64,000 nucleotides of DNA from Cupriavidus pauculus (GCF_008801835.1 NZ_VZOW01000001.1:549430-613429); one strand, 5' to 3'; positions 39,960 to 49,876 are shown, counted from the stretch's first letter. The notes: generated by a model not told the origin, from the sequence alone. A program made the numbers and translations.

Positions 39960-42128
39960 TCAGTTCGGCACGTCCACCGAGGTATCCGTCACCAGGATCA
40001 CGTCTCCGGCTGCGGGCGTGAGCGAGATCGGCGGCACGTTGGACGGCAGAATTTGCGGTCCGACGACGTCGGTATCGTTGCCGCCCCGCGGCGTGGTCCG
40101 CACCACCTGGGACGGCGGCAACGCCGTGCCGGTCTTCAGGTTGGTATAGACCGCGTCCAAAGCGCGGTTCAGGTAGACGTGCATCGGGATATACCGCTTG
40201 GCATAGCCCGGTATCGCGTCGATAAACCCATCGAAATGCTGGCCGTTGGTCACCTCGATATAAGACAGCTTGGTCGTTGGCCCTTCAACCCGACGATTCA
40301 GCCCCAGGTAGGGTCGCGACGTGTGGTTGACCGGCAGCAGCCCGTCGCTGCGGCCGTGGACGATCACGGTTGGCTTGCCGCGCAGGTTGCCATTGCGGTA
40401 GGTCTGGCCAATTCCGGTCATCAACGCCGAATTGCCGGTATCGAAGAGGTTGCGCAGGCACAGCGCCCCATCGAGATTGGCGTCCGCCACACTGTTGGAC
40501 GGCGACTTCGACAAGAAATCGCGCATCGCGCCGCCCGGCGAGTCGTCGTTCATCAGCGTGACGCCAGTGGTGGGCGGAATGCCGTTGCCGGTGGAGAACA
40601 AGCCGGCCAACGCGATCGCCGGAATGGCGGTGGGCACCAGCGTGGTGGCCGCCGGCGACGCAAAGCTGTAATGGCATAGCCGATCGGTGACGCTGGCGCG
40701 CGCATAGGCGTTGGCATAGGTCACGGAGATCGAACTGGCTACTTCCAGCAACGACAGCGAGGTATGCAACTCGTCCGACTCGACCTCCCAACCGGCGGCG
40801 TGCAACTGCGCCAGCGCTGCGCCTGCCTGCGCCGCCGTAGTGCCGCCGGCGACCTTGTTGGCGGTCACCAGCGAAGCGCAGCGGTCGATCGTCTGGCTCG
40901 GCAGCGAAGCGCCGATTTTCGGTGCGTTGGAGAGCGCCGGCACCTGGCTGGCGCACAGCTGGTACAGGTTGGCGATAGTCGTGTAGTCGTAGAGATGCTT
41001 GCCCGACGCAGCCACGGTCGCGCCGCCCCGGCGCACCACGATATTCGCGCCCGGCGGCATTTCCACGTTGGGCTCGCCAACCGCCACGCCGTCGATCAGT
41101 CCGTTGGTGTCCTGCTCGGCCGCGGCGATGGCCGCGCCGCCGCCGTTGGAAATCGCAGAGGCGATCACCAGCACGTTGTCGCGCGTGAATGTGGTGGTCG
41201 CCACGCCACTGGCGTTTTTCGTGCCGAACTTATCGTTGATCGCGAAGAGTGTGAATTCGATGGCCTGCAACGTGTTCAAACCCCAGTTCGCCTCGGGATT
41301 CTGTTTCGAGTGGGCGTGCTTGAATGCCAGCCGGTGCGGAAATGCCGCGCCGAAATCGGCCAGCGACGTCGCCCCGGCGGGCGCCGCAAATGCGGCCAGC
41401 TTGCCGGCGGCCTGCCGCGTAGTGCGCGTGCCGTCGATCAATGGCACTGTGTCGGAATCGAGATCGTGCGGCGCGGCGCCGGTGCCCTTGTCCGTATAGG
41501 CCACGGCGCAGCCGCGCTTCAGGCCCCATTCGCCTACCGCAATGCCGCCATAGACGCCGCGCGATCCTGACGATGTGGCCGATATGATGCAGGGATTCTT
41601 TGGGTCGAACGAATCGGGGATCTGCGCCAGGACCGTCACGTTTTGCTGGCCGGTGCCGTCATCGGCAAAGGCGATGTATTCCGTCCCCGGCACCTTGCCC
41701 TGCCCCGCCGTCACGTTGCCTTGTGCATCGACATTGGGCCCGTAGAGCGTGCCGTAGCCGCCCGCAGCGGAGACGTCGACGATGGCGCGATAGTTTGCGT
41801 AGATCGCGTTTCGGCGCAGTTCGGCTGCCGTCGGCGCATTGGGATCGGCGAATGCCGGCGCCACGCCCGCCAGGCCATCCTTGCCCAGCCCGCCGGTGGC
41901 AAGATCGTCGGACACCCCATCGTAGTGTTTCACGCCGACCGCGCCCTTTACGAAGGCCGGCACGGCGACGGGCGTGCTGGTGTCGCCGGTGCCGGGACTA
42001 ACAATCGTGGTGGACCCGCCGCCGCCGCATCCGGCGACGATCAGGATTGCGACCGCCGCTGCAACGGCAGTGGGATGTCGGGTGGGGGATAAACGGCTGA
42101 CGACGGCGCGGACATGACGGGGCTGCAT
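39960..42128 (-). CDS. D-(-)-3-hydroxybutyrate oligomer hydrolase
   Basis: Hydrolyses oligomers of 3-hydroxybutyrate during polyhydroxybutyrate turnover. The 722-residue length and the active-site motif ASAISNGGGAAIAAA (S327) match the 3HB-oligomer hydrolase family. The N-terminus has a lipoprotein-type signal (IVAGC34) followed by GGGGST. Further blocks are NPCIISATSSGSRGVYG and IVHGRSDGLLPVNHTSRPY, the latter with the likely Asp/His. In Cupriavidus such enzymes are called PhaZ2 or PhaY; I do not assign a symbol. It is transcribed alone. Confidence 0.93.
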   Translation of the reverse strand: MQPRHVRAVVSRLSPTRHPTAVAAAVAILIVAGCGGGGSTTIVSPGTGDTSTPVAVPAFVKGAVGVKHYDGVSDDLATGGLGKDGLAGVAPAFADPNAPTAAELRRNAIYANYRAIVDVSAAGGYGTLYGPNVDAQGNVTAGQGKVPGTEYIAFADDGTGQQNVTVLAQIPDSFDPKNPCIISATSSGSRGVYGGIAVGEWGLKRGCAVAYTDKGTGAAPHDLDSDTVPLIDGTRTTRQAAGKLAAFAAPAGATSLADFGAAFPHRLAFKHAHSKQNPEANWGLNTLQAIEFTLFAINDKFGTKNASGVATTTFTRDNVLVIASAISNGGGAAIAAAEQDTNGLIDGVAVGEPNVEMPPGANIVVRRGGATVAASGKHLYDYTTIANLYQLCASQVPALSNAPKIGASLPSQTIDRCASLVTANKVAGGTTAAQAGAALAQLHAAGWEVESDELHTSLSLLEVASSISVTYANAYARASVTDRLCHYSFASPAATTLVPTAIPAIALAGLFSTGNGIPPTTGVTLMNDDSPGGAMRDFLSKSPSNSVADANLDGALCLRNLFDTGNSALMTGIGQTYRNGNLRGKPTVIVHGRSDGLLPVNHTSRPYLGLNRRVEGPTTKLSYIEVTNGQHFDGFIDAIPGYAKRYIPMHVYLNRALDAVYTNLKTGTALPPSQVVRTTPRGGNDTDVVGPQILPSNVPPISLTPAAGDVILVTDTSVDVPN

Positions 42129-42455
42129 GGGGATGTCTCCTTGTTATGAACCGAAGCGGGTAACACAGGGACTGCAACTGCCGGACGGATGGCAAGGGGC
42201 GCCTGGAGTATCCAGGGCGCTCCGGGCTGGCGGGAGGTGGCCGGCAAACGACTGGCGCAACTGGGGAAGCGGGAACTTCGGGAAAGCGTGCGAAAGCGCG
42301 TCGAGCGGCGCGCGGGGCACTCCGTAGCAATAGTAGACGGTCTCCCGCCGCCGGAGGAGCGCCAGCGTATCGGGATTGTTACCTAGGTCGCGCAGCGCGG
42401 ATCGCGCGCCGGAGCGGGCCCCAGCGCCCTGCGACCAAGGCGGCCGCGGACGGCT
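42129..42455. other. Gene-free region between the oligomer hydrolase and crcB
   Basis: This should carry the promoter of the hydrolase gene on the minus strand. I found no convincing promoter, terminator or small gene in it. No fluoride-riboswitch motif was recognised upstream of crcB, which follows moaE directly. Confidence 0.4.
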
Positions 42456-42836
42456 TTAGGACAGCGCGCGATAGGTGTAGAGGCCCAGCGCCGTCAGCAC
42501 CAGCGAGCCGCCGAGATGCATGATCAGGTGCGCCAGCGCCCAGCGGTAGTCGCCAGCCAACAGATTGGCCACCACTTCGCTCGAAAACGTGGAAAAGGTG
42601 GTTAGCCCACCGAGAAATCCGGTGACGGCCAGCAGGCGCCATTCCGGCGGCAGCGACGGATGCGTCTGGAAGAACGCCACCGCCAGCCCGATCAGGTAGC
42701 CGCCAACCAGGTTGGAAGCCAGCGTGCCGTACGGCAGGGCCGGATTGGCCGCGTTCCACAGTACCGAGAAGAACCAGCGCAACCATGCGCCAACGGCAGC
42801 GCCGACGCCTACTGCCAGAAAGCCCATCGGACTCAT
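42456..42836 (-). CDS. crcB: Fluoride channel CrcB/Fluc
   Basis: Dual-topology fluoride exporter, 126 residues with four hydrophobic segments. GAAVGAWLRWFFS, YGTLASNLVGGYLIG (conserved pore Asn) and GFLGGLTTFSTFSSE (Phe-box region) are typical. It starts 3 bp after the moaE stop and is probably co-transcribed with the molybdopterin genes. Confidence 0.95.
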   Translation of the reverse strand: MSPMGFLAVGVGAAVGAWLRWFFSVLWNAANPALPYGTLASNLVGGYLIGLAVAFFQTHPSLPPEWRLLAVTGFLGGLTTFSTFSSEVVANLLAGDYRWALAHLIMHLGGSLVLTALGLYTYRALS

Positions 42837-42839
42837 TTG

Positions 42840-43337
42840 TTATTGTTCCTGGCCAGATTCGGAAGACCCTGCGTTGAACGATTCGATACCCCAGCGGCGT
42901 AGCGCGGCATCGTCGGACACGCGCGCGTCGACCCACTTTGCGGCGCCATCGGGTGTGACCTCCTTCTTCCAGAACGGCGCCTCGGATTTCAGGTAGTCCA
43001 TGATGAACTCGCACGCGGCAAAGGCGCTGCCACGATGGGCGGACGCGACGGCCACCAGCACGATCTGGTCAAGCGGCGCAAGCAATCCGACCCGATGCAC
43101 GATCGTCACGCCCAGCAGCGGCCAGCGCGCGCGCGCCGCGGCCTCGATTTTTTCGAGCGCCTTCTCTGTCATGCCGGGATAGTGTTCGAGTTCCATCGTG
43201 CTGACGCGCGCGCCGTCGCTGACGTCCCGCACGGTGCCGATAAAGCTGGCCACCGCCCCCACGCCGCGGTTGTCGGCGCGCAGTGCTGCCACTTCGGCGC
43301 CCAGATCGAAATCCGCAAGCTGCACGCGTACCGTCAT
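42840..43337 (-). CDS. moaE: Molybdopterin synthase catalytic subunit MoaE
   Basis: Large subunit of molybdopterin synthase, 165 residues. Family motifs are GAVASFIGTVRD, LEHYPGMTEKALEKI, HRVGLL, VASAHRGSAFAACEFIMDYLK and the catalytic-site Lys pair in FWKKE. It begins 1 nt after the moaD stop. The C-terminus is about 15 residues longer than in E. coli. Confidence 0.96.
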   Translation of the reverse strand: MTVRVQLADFDLGAEVAALRADNRGVGAVASFIGTVRDVSDGARVSTMELEHYPGMTEKALEKIEAAARARWPLLGVTIVHRVGLLAPLDQIVLVAVASAHRGSAFAACEFIMDYLKSEAPFWKKEVTPDGAAKWVDARVSDDAALRRWGIESFNAGSSESGQEQ

Positions 43338-43338
43338 G

Positions 43339-43596
43339 TCAGCCTCCCGTTACCGGCGGAAAAAACGCCACTTCGCAGCCGTCGGCCAGCGGTGTCTCGG
43401 CGCGGGCCACGGAGTGGTCCACCGCCATGCGCAGTGCGCGGCCCTCGGCAAGGGCTTCGGCCCAGACGCCGCCGCGCGCCCGCAGCCACGCGCGCAGGTC
43501 GCCAACGGTAAGCACGTCGGCAGGTACTTCGGCACGCTCGGCGCCCTGCCCGACCTGCTCGCGCACGCTCGCGAAATATCGAAGTTCTAGTTGCAT
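43339..43596 (-). CDS. moaD: Molybdopterin synthase sulfur-carrier subunit MoaD
   Basis: Ubiquitin-like sulfur carrier of 85 residues. The C-terminal Gly-Gly (PPVTGG) is thiocarboxylated and inserts into MoaE. ATG 43596 (MQLELRYFASVREQVG) is 2 nt past the moeA stop. Confidence 0.95.
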   Translation of the reverse strand: MQLELRYFASVREQVGQGAERAEVPADVLTVGDLRAWLRARGGVWAEALAEGRALRMAVDHSVARAETPLADGCEVAFFPPVTGG

Positions 43597-43598
43597 GG

Positions 43599-44834
43599 TC
43601 AGGCCAGCAAACTGGCGAAGGGAATGAATTGCACTGTGTCGCCGCGCCGGATCGGCTGGTTGGGCGGATTGTCGATCAGGCCGTCGCCCCATACCGTCGA
43701 CGTCAGCACGCCCGAGCTTTGGTTCGGGAACAGATCGAGCCCGCCCGCGTCGTTGAAGCGCGCGCGCAGGAATTCATTGCGGCGATCGCCGCGCGGCAGG
43801 TCGAAATCGGCGCGCACGGCGATACGACGCGGCGTCACGTCGGCCACGCCCTGCAGACGCAACAGGAACGGTCGCACGAACAGCAGGAACGTCACAAAGC
43901 TGGACACCGGATTGCCCGGCAGACCGATAAAGAACGTCGGCTTGCCAGACCCGTTCGCAACCTGCCCGAATGCCAGCGGCTTGCCAGGCTTCATGGCAAT
44001 CTGCCAAAGATCGAGGCGTCCTTCCGCGGTAACTGCCGGCCGGATGTGGTCTTCCTCGCCGACCGACACGCCGCCCGACGTAATGATCAGATCGTTGCCG
44101 GCGGCGGCGCGGCGCAACGTGTCGCGCGTGGCGGCCAGCGTATCGGGAACGATGCCGAAATCGGTCACTTCGCAGCCCAGGTTTTGCAGCAGGCCGCGCA
44201 ATGTGAAACGGTTCGAGTTGTAGATGGCGCCCGGCTTGAGCGGCTCGCCCGGCAGCGCCAGTTCGTCGCCGGTAAAGAACACCGCGACACGCACGCGGCG
44301 CACCACGTCGAGGGAGGCCTGCCCGACGGACGCGGCCAGCCCCAACGCCTGCGGCGACAGCCGCGTGCCGGCGCAAAGAATCTCGCTCCCGATTTCGATG
44401 TCCTCGCCCGCGCGGCGTATCCACTCGCCCGACGCCGGGACGTGATTGATCACCACGACATCGCCATCGGACTCGCATTGCTCCTGCATGACCACGGCGT
44501 CCGCGCCGGGCGGAATCAGACCGCCGGTAAAAATGCGCGCAGCGGTACCGGGCGCGAGTTCGGTGCCGACGTGGCCGGCGGGGATGCGCTGCGACACCGG
44601 CAGCCGCGCGCCCGCGGCCGGCACATCGGCCGCACGCATCGCGTATCCGTCCATCGCGGTATTGTCGGCGGGCGGCACGCGCAGCGCACTGCGCACCGGA
44701 GCGGCCAGCACGCGCCCGTTGGCATCGAGCGTATCGACGGTTTCTGTCTCGGTAATCGGTGTGGCGCCGGCCATCAGGGCTTCCAGGGCCTGGGCCGTCG
44801 TCAGCATCGGGGGGCGCGCTGCGGTCTGAGTCAT
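43599..44834 (-). CDS. moeA: Molybdopterin molybdenumtransferase MoeA
   Basis: Inserts molybdate into adenylated molybdopterin. The 411 residues show PPADNTAMDGYAMRAADV, GTAARIFTGGLIPPGADAVVMQEQ, VAVFFTGDEL, TSGGVSVGEEDH and GLPGNPVSSFVTF, all hallmark MoeA blocks. ATG 44834 is used. It heads moeA-moaD-moaE-crcB; thrC's terminator lies just upstream. Confidence 0.97.
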   Translation of the reverse strand: MTQTAARPPMLTTAQALEALMAGATPITETETVDTLDANGRVLAAPVRSALRVPPADNTAMDGYAMRAADVPAAGARLPVSQRIPAGHVGTELAPGTAARIFTGGLIPPGADAVVMQEQCESDGDVVVINHVPASGEWIRRAGEDIEIGSEILCAGTRLSPQALGLAASVGQASLDVVRRVRVAVFFTGDELALPGEPLKPGAIYNSNRFTLRGLLQNLGCEVTDFGIVPDTLAATRDTLRRAAAGNDLIITSGGVSVGEEDHIRPAVTAEGRLDLWQIAMKPGKPLAFGQVANGSGKPTFFIGLPGNPVSSFVTFLLFVRPFLLRLQGVADVTPRRIAVRADFDLPRGDRRNEFLRARFNDAGGLDLFPNQSSGVLTSTVWGDGLIDNPPNQPIRRGDTVQFIPFASLLA

Positions 44835-44864
44835 GGGATGTTCGAATTCAGGTTGGCCCCAACA

Positions 44865-44896
44865 GCAAAACGGCCCCCGCGAAACGCTGGGGGCCG
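44865..44896 (-). terminator. Hairpin terminator of thrC
   Basis: The 8-bp stem CGGCCCCC/GGGGGCCG has a 10-nt loop. It is followed on the minus strand by TTTTGCTGTT. The T tract is short, so read-through into moeA is possible. Confidence 0.7.
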
Positions 44897-44971
44897 TGGC
44901 AACGGAGCCCGGCAAACCCGATTGTAGCGAGTTGGCGCGGGAGACGTCGGCGGCAGCAGCAATACCGCTTA

Positions 44972-46417
44972 TTACAGTCCGGTGTGCTGCGCGATGTACG
45001 CCTTGACCTTGTCGGCGTCCGCCGGCATGACCTCGAAGCGCTGCGGCAGCTTCTCGATGCCGTCGAATGCGGCGGGACGCTCGGGCTCGTGGCCAAGCGC
45101 TTCGCGGATCGTGTCGGCAAACTTGGCCGGCAGCGCCGTCTCCAGCACCACCATCGGCACGCCGGCCGACAGGTGTTCGCGCGCCACCTTCACACCATCG
45201 GCGGTGTGGGTGTCGATCGTCACGCCGTAACGCTGGTGGATGTCGCGGATCGTTGCCACGCGGTCGTCATGCGTGCTGCGCCCCGAGACAAAGCCGAATT
45301 CGCGGATGCGATCGAATTCCGGCTTGCCGGCCAGATCGAAGCCGCCCTTGGCATCGACATCGCGGAATAGCGCGGCCAGCTTGGTGGCGTCCTGACCGAG
45401 CAGATCGAAGATAAAGCGCTCGAAGTTGGATGCCTTCGAGATGTCCATGCTCGGGCTCGAGGTGTGATACGTCTGCGCCGACGTCCGCACGCGGTAGGTG
45501 CCGGTGCGGAAGAACTCGTCGAGCACATCGTTCTCGTTGGTGGCCACCACGAGGCGGTCGATCGGCAGGCCCATCATGCGCGCGATGTGACCGGCGCAGA
45601 CATTGCCGAAGTTGCCCGACGGTACGCAGAACGACACCTTCTGGCCAGGGCCGTCCGTGGCCAGCAGCCACCCCTTGAAGTAGTACACGACCTGGGCCAC
45701 CACGCGCGCCCAGTTGATCGAGTTGACGGTGCCGATGCGCTGCCGCGCCTTGAACGCGTGGTCGTTCGACACGGCCTTGACGATGTCCTGGGCGTCGTCG
45801 AACACGCCTTCAATCGCGATGTTGAAGATGTTCGGGTCCTGCAGGCTGAACATCTGCGCGGTCTGGAAGGCGCTCATCTTGCGATGCGGGCTCAGCATGA
45901 ACACGCGGATGCCTTCCTTGCCGCGCATCGCGTATTCGGCGGCGCTGCCCGTGTCGCCCGAGGTGGCACCAAGGATATTGAGCTTGAGCCCGGCGCGCTT
46001 GAGCGCGTACTCGAACAGGTTGCCCAACAACTGCATCGCCATGTCCTTGAACGCCAGCGTCGGACCATTCGACAGACCCAGCAGTTGCAGCTTCGTGCCG
46101 CCTTCCTCGCCCAGCGTGCGCAGCGGCGTGATATCGGCGGTGTTGTCGCCGGCGCGCGCATTGCAATACACCTCGGCGGTGTACGTCTTGCGCGTCAGCG
46201 CGCGCAGGTCGTCGGCCGGGATGTCGTCGCAGAAGCGCGACAGTACTTCGAAGGCCAGATCGGCATACGGCAGCTTGCGCCAGGCTTCGAGTTCATCAGC
46301 CGTGACTTGCGGATATTGCCTGGGCAGGTAAAGACCGCCATCGGGCGCCAGGCCGCCGAGCAGGATTTCGGAAAACGATTGCGGCACATCGTGGCCGCGC
46401 GTCGACTGGTAGTTCAT
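44972..46417 (-). CDS. thrC: Threonine synthase
   Basis: PLP enzyme making threonine from O-phosphohomoserine, 481 residues. The N-terminus MNYQSTRG is typical of the proteobacterial form. The PLP lysine is K124 in TLAFKDMAMQLLG, and ATSGDTGSAAEYA and CVPSGNFGNVCAG bind the cofactor phosphate. It lies 7 bp after the hom stop and forms an operon with it. Confidence 0.97.
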   Translation of the reverse strand: MNYQSTRGHDVPQSFSEILLGGLAPDGGLYLPRQYPQVTADELEAWRKLPYADLAFEVLSRFCDDIPADDLRALTRKTYTAEVYCNARAGDNTADITPLRTLGEEGGTKLQLLGLSNGPTLAFKDMAMQLLGNLFEYALKRAGLKLNILGATSGDTGSAAEYAMRGKEGIRVFMLSPHRKMSAFQTAQMFSLQDPNIFNIAIEGVFDDAQDIVKAVSNDHAFKARQRIGTVNSINWARVVAQVVYYFKGWLLATDGPGQKVSFCVPSGNFGNVCAGHIARMMGLPIDRLVVATNENDVLDEFFRTGTYRVRTSAQTYHTSSPSMDISKASNFERFIFDLLGQDATKLAALFRDVDAKGGFDLAGKPEFDRIREFGFVSGRSTHDDRVATIRDIHQRYGVTIDTHTADGVKVAREHLSAGVPMVVLETALPAKFADTIREALGHEPERPAAFDGIEKLPQRFEVMPADADKVKAYIAQHTGL

Positions 46418-46424
46418 GGGCGTC

Positions 46425-47735
46425 TTAATTCAGTTCTTCCATGCGCAGGCGCGTGACGGCGGACAGCACCGTAGACAGGCCCTCGATGCTGCGGATCGCG
46501 GCATTGACGTGCTTTTCACGCGTGAGGTGCGTAAGGATGATGATGTCGGTCTGCGGCTCGCCTTCGCGCGATTCCTTCTGCAGCATCGCATCGATGCTGA
46601 TGCCCGCTTCGGCCAGGATGCGCGTGATCTCTGCCAGCACGCCGGTTTCGTCGGACACGCGCATGCGCAGGTAATACGAGCTGGTGACCTCGTCGATCGG
46701 CAGCACGGGCACGCTCGACAGTTCGTCGGGCTGGAACGCCAGATGCGGCACGCGATGGTTCGGGTCGGCGGTGTGCAGGCGGGTCACATCGACCAGATCG
46801 GCGATCACGGCCGACGCGGTCGGCTCGGCGCCGGCGCCCTTGCCGTAGTACAGCGTCGCACCCACTGCGTCGCCCTGCACCAGCACCGCGTTCATCGCGC
46901 CTTCGACATTGGCGATCAGGCGCGACGCCGGCACCAGCGTGGGATGCACGCGCAGTTCCACGCCTTCTTCGCGCCGGCGCGTGATGCCCAGCAACTTGAT
47001 GCGGTAGCCCAGTTCCTCGGCGTACTTGATGTCGACGGCGGACAGTCGCGTGATGCCTTCGACGTGAGCGCGGTCGAACTGCACCGGCATGCCGAACGCG
47101 ATCGCGCTCATCAGCGTCACCTTGTGCGCGGCGTCGATCCCTTCGATATCGAAGGTCGGATCGGCTTCGGCATAGCCAAGCTGCTGGGCTTCCTTGAGCA
47201 CGACGTCGAAATCGAGCCCCTTGTCGCGCATTTCGGACAGGATGAAATTGGTGGTGCCGTTGATGATGCCGGCGATCCACTGGATGCGATTGGCGGTCAG
47301 GCCTTCGCGCAGTGCCTTGATGATGGGGATGCCGCCAGCGACCGCGGCCTCGAACGCCACGATCACGCCCTTCCTGCGCGCCGCTTCGAAGATCTCGTTG
47401 CCATGCACGGCCAGCAGCGCCTTGTTGGCGGTGACCACATGCTTGCCGTTTTCGATGGCCTTGAGCACCAGTTCGCGGGCGATGCCGTAGCCGCCGATCA
47501 GTTCGACGACGATATCGATATCCGGGCGCGTGACGACTTCGTTGGCATCGCTGACCACGTCCACCGTGCCACCGGTCAGTTCGCGGGCGCGTTCGGTGTT
47601 CAGGTCGGCCACCACCGCAATCTCGATGCCGCGGCCTGCGCGGCGACGGATTTCTTCCTGATTGCGCTTGAGCACGTTGAACGTGCCGCTACCGACGGTA
47701 CCGATGCCGAGAAGGCCGACTTTGATGGGATTCAT
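46425..47735 (-). CDS. hom: Homoserine dehydrogenase
   Basis: NAD(P)H-dependent reduction of aspartate semialdehyde to homoserine. The 436-residue monofunctional form has the Rossmann motif LGIGTVGSGTF, AANKALLAVHG (as TANKALLAVHG), GIINGTTNFILSEM and the catalytic ADPTFDIEGIDAAHK. A C-terminal ACT domain (about 350-436) should give threonine feedback control. It precedes thrC. Confidence 0.97.
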   Translation of the reverse strand: MNPIKVGLLGIGTVGSGTFNVLKRNQEEIRRRAGRGIEIAVVADLNTERARELTGGTVDVVSDANEVVTRPDIDIVVELIGGYGIARELVLKAIENGKHVVTANKALLAVHGNEIFEAARRKGVIVAFEAAVAGGIPIIKALREGLTANRIQWIAGIINGTTNFILSEMRDKGLDFDVVLKEAQQLGYAEADPTFDIEGIDAAHKVTLMSAIAFGMPVQFDRAHVEGITRLSAVDIKYAEELGYRIKLLGITRRREEGVELRVHPTLVPASRLIANVEGAMNAVLVQGDAVGATLYYGKGAGAEPTASAVIADLVDVTRLHTADPNHRVPHLAFQPDELSSVPVLPIDEVTSSYYLRMRVSDETGVLAEITRILAEAGISIDAMLQKESREGEPQTDIIILTHLTREKHVNAAIRSIEGLSTVLSAVTRLRMEELN

Positions 47736-47787
47736 GGACGTCTGACTCTGGTTTGCTTGATACGGAAATGGGGGCGTTCGGCCGGCT

Positions 47788-49017
47788 TTAGCGCGTGCCG
47801 TGACGTTTGCGATAGCTTTCGAGGAAGCGCGCGACGCGGCTGACCGCCTCGCGCAGGTCTTCTTCGTGCGGCAGGAACACGATCCGGAAATGGTCCGGCG
47901 CGCCCCAGTTGAAGCCGGTGCCCTGCACCAGCAGCACCTTCGATTCCTGCAGCAGTTCGTAGATGAATTCCTGATCGTCCTGGATCGGATACATCGACAG
48001 GTCGAGTTTCGGGAACAGGTACAGCGCGGCCTTTGGCTTGACGCAGGTGATGCCAGGGATCTGCGTGATCAGCGCATGGGCCAGGTCGCGCTGGCGGCGC
48101 AGCCGGCCGCCTTCGCCAACCAGGTCGTTGATGCTCTGGTAGCCGCCCAGCGCGGTCTGGATCGCCCATTGCGCCGGCACGTTGGCGCACAGCCGCATCG
48201 ACGACAGCATGTTCAGGCCCTCGATGTAGTCCTGCGCCGGCCGCTTGTCGCCCGAGACCACCATCCAGCCTGCACGATAGCCGCACGAGCGGTAGTTCTT
48301 CGACAGGCCGTTGAAGGTCACCGTCAGCACATCGGTGGACAGCGATCCGATCGACGTATGGGTGTGACCGTCATACAGGACCTTGTCGTAGATCTCGTCG
48401 GCGAAAATGATCAGGCCGTGCTCGCGCGCGATGACCACGATCTCCTTGAGCAGGTCATCCGAATACAGCGCCCCGGTGGGGTTGTTCGGATTGATGATGA
48501 CGATGGCGCGCGTGTTGGGCGTGATCTTGCGGCGAATGTCGTCGAGGTCCGGCATCCACTCGTTGGCCTCGTCGCAGACATAGTGCACCGGCGTGCCGCC
48601 CGACAAGCTCACCGCGGCCGTCCACAGCGGATAATCGGGCGCCGGCACCAGGACTTCGTCCCCGCCGTTCAGCAGCGCATTCATCGACATCACGATCAGC
48701 TCGGAGGCGCCGTTGCCCACGTAGATGTCGTCCAGCCCCACGCCCTGGATCTTCTTTTCCTGGGTGTAGTGCATGATCGCCTTGCGCGCGGCGAAGATGC
48801 CCTTGGAATCGGAATAGCCCGCCGAATTCGGCAGGTTGCGCATCATGTCCTGCTGGATTTCTTCCGGGGCGTCGAAGCCGAACACGGCCAGGTTGCCGAT
48901 GTTCAGCTTGATGATCTTGTGCCCTTCCTCCTCCATCTGCTTGGCCTTTTCCAGTACCGGGCCGCGGATGTCATAGCAAACGTTCTGGAGCTTGTTCGAT
49001 TTCTGGATGGGTTTCAC
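47788..49017 (-). CDS. alaA: AlaA-type alanine/glutamate-pyruvate aminotransferase
   Basis: Class-I PLP aminotransferase, 409 residues, close to E. coli AlaA over its length (NVCYDIRGPVLEKAK, GNGASELIVMSMNALL, PAPDYPLWTAAVSLSGG, INPNNPTGALYS). The PLP lysine lies in FNGLSKNYRSCG. The start is GTG 49017, where the protein begins (M)KPIQKSNKLQNVCYDIRG like its relatives; no good ribosome-binding site is visible there. The usual GNPAPFGF near residue 42 reads GNLAVFGF. It lies 52 bp upstream of hom and may share its transcript. Confidence 0.92.
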   Translation of the reverse strand: MKPIQKSNKLQNVCYDIRGPVLEKAKQMEEEGHKIIKLNIGNLAVFGFDAPEEIQQDMMRNLPNSAGYSDSKGIFAARKAIMHYTQEKKIQGVGLDDIYVGNGASELIVMSMNALLNGGDEVLVPAPDYPLWTAAVSLSGGTPVHYVCDEANEWMPDLDDIRRKITPNTRAIVIINPNNPTGALYSDDLLKEIVVIAREHGLIIFADEIYDKVLYDGHTHTSIGSLSTDVLTVTFNGLSKNYRSCGYRAGWMVVSGDKRPAQDYIEGLNMLSSMRLCANVPAQWAIQTALGGYQSINDLVGEGGRLRRQRDLAHALITQIPGITCVKPKAALYLFPKLDLSMYPIQDDQEFIYELLQESKVLLVQGTGFNWGAPDHFRIVFLPHEEDLREAVSRVARFLESYRKRHGTR

Positions 49018-49311
49018 GGCGATGTTGGCAAGGTCAGGGCAAGCTGCCGGTCTCCGCGGCAGCGGTCGTGGAAATTCTGCTGGATGGTCCTGGGTGTCTG
49101 GCGGCGCGTGTCGCCAGGCAACGGCGAGCGTGGCAGACCGGGGGGCAAAAGCTATAAGATATCGGATTATGACAGACTTCGGCATGGATTCTTGCATTGC
49201 AGCGAGCCTTTTGGGCGCTTGCGCGCACGATCCTGCCACCAACCCGCCGCCCGTCCTGCTGGCCCCCGACGCCGGACAACCGGACCATCCCCGCGGCATG
49301 AGGCCCCCGTC

Positions 49312-49698
49312 TTGAAACTCCACGCCGATAAGCCCCTGAACCTCAATACCGTGACCGGCTATGGTCCCGGATACATCGAAATCAACGCGGTCCGCCACAA
49401 CCAGTCGGTCCTCGTGATGCCCGAAGGCGACATCGAACCCTGGCCAGCCAGCCGCTTCGAGGACCTCGACGCCGCCCACTTCGAAGCCTTGCTGGAAAGA
49501 AACCCGGAAGTGGTGCTGCTGGGCACCGGCGCCCGGCTGCGCTTTCCGCACCCGCGCCTGACCGCGGCGCTGGCTCGGCGCCACATCGGCGTCGACGCCA
49601 TGGACTTGCAGGCCGCGTGCCGTACCTACAATATCCTGATGGCCGAAGGCCGCAAGGTCGCGGCGGTGCTACTGGTGGAGCCCGCGGCGCAGGACTGA
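49312..49698 (+). CDS. Mth938-like domain protein (DUF498)
   Basis: A 128-residue protein of the Mth938/NDUFAF3 fold. Typical blocks are GYIEINAVRHNQSVLVMP, EVVLLGTGARLRFPHPRL and GVDAMDLQAACRTYNILMAEGRKVAAVLL. Function in bacteria is unknown; the eukaryotic relative assists complex I assembly. The start is TTG 49312, 8 nt after GAGG, and it matches the family N-terminus. It is divergent from alaA. Confidence 0.85.
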   Translation: MKLHADKPLNLNTVTGYGPGYIEINAVRHNQSVLVMPEGDIEPWPASRFEDLDAAHFEALLERNPEVVLLGTGARLRFPHPRLTAALARRHIGVDAMDLQAACRTYNILMAEGRKVAAVLLVEPAAQD

Positions 49699-49876
49699 GC
49701 GCCGCTTGGCGAGGCGCGACCGCCGGGTTATCGTCACGCCCTGCGCCCAGGTTAAGTGCGCGCCACGCTTGAAGTCCGGCCGACTGCCCCAATCTGCACC
49801 CGCCAATGGCGCAGGTCCGGAACGCAACGAGCCGCCGCCACCGATCACGCTTCGCCTTCCAAGGAGAGCCCCCAGC

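Noticed and set aside
42129..42455. Fluoride riboswitch for crcB
   Set aside because: This region is downstream of crcB, which directly follows moaE. No riboswitch-like motif is visible upstream of the moeA operon either.
47800..49300. Very long plus-strand frame opposite alaA that runs into the Mth938-like gene
   Set aside because: Only the last 128 codons match a family. The rest is antisense to the aminotransferase and has low-complexity composition.
49169..49315. 48-codon ORF with a LLGAC lipobox-like sequence, overlapping the TTG start of the Mth938-like gene
   Set aside because: It has no positive N-terminus and no clear ribosome-binding site, and the stop/TTG overlap can occur by chance. 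Conservation would be needed to support it.
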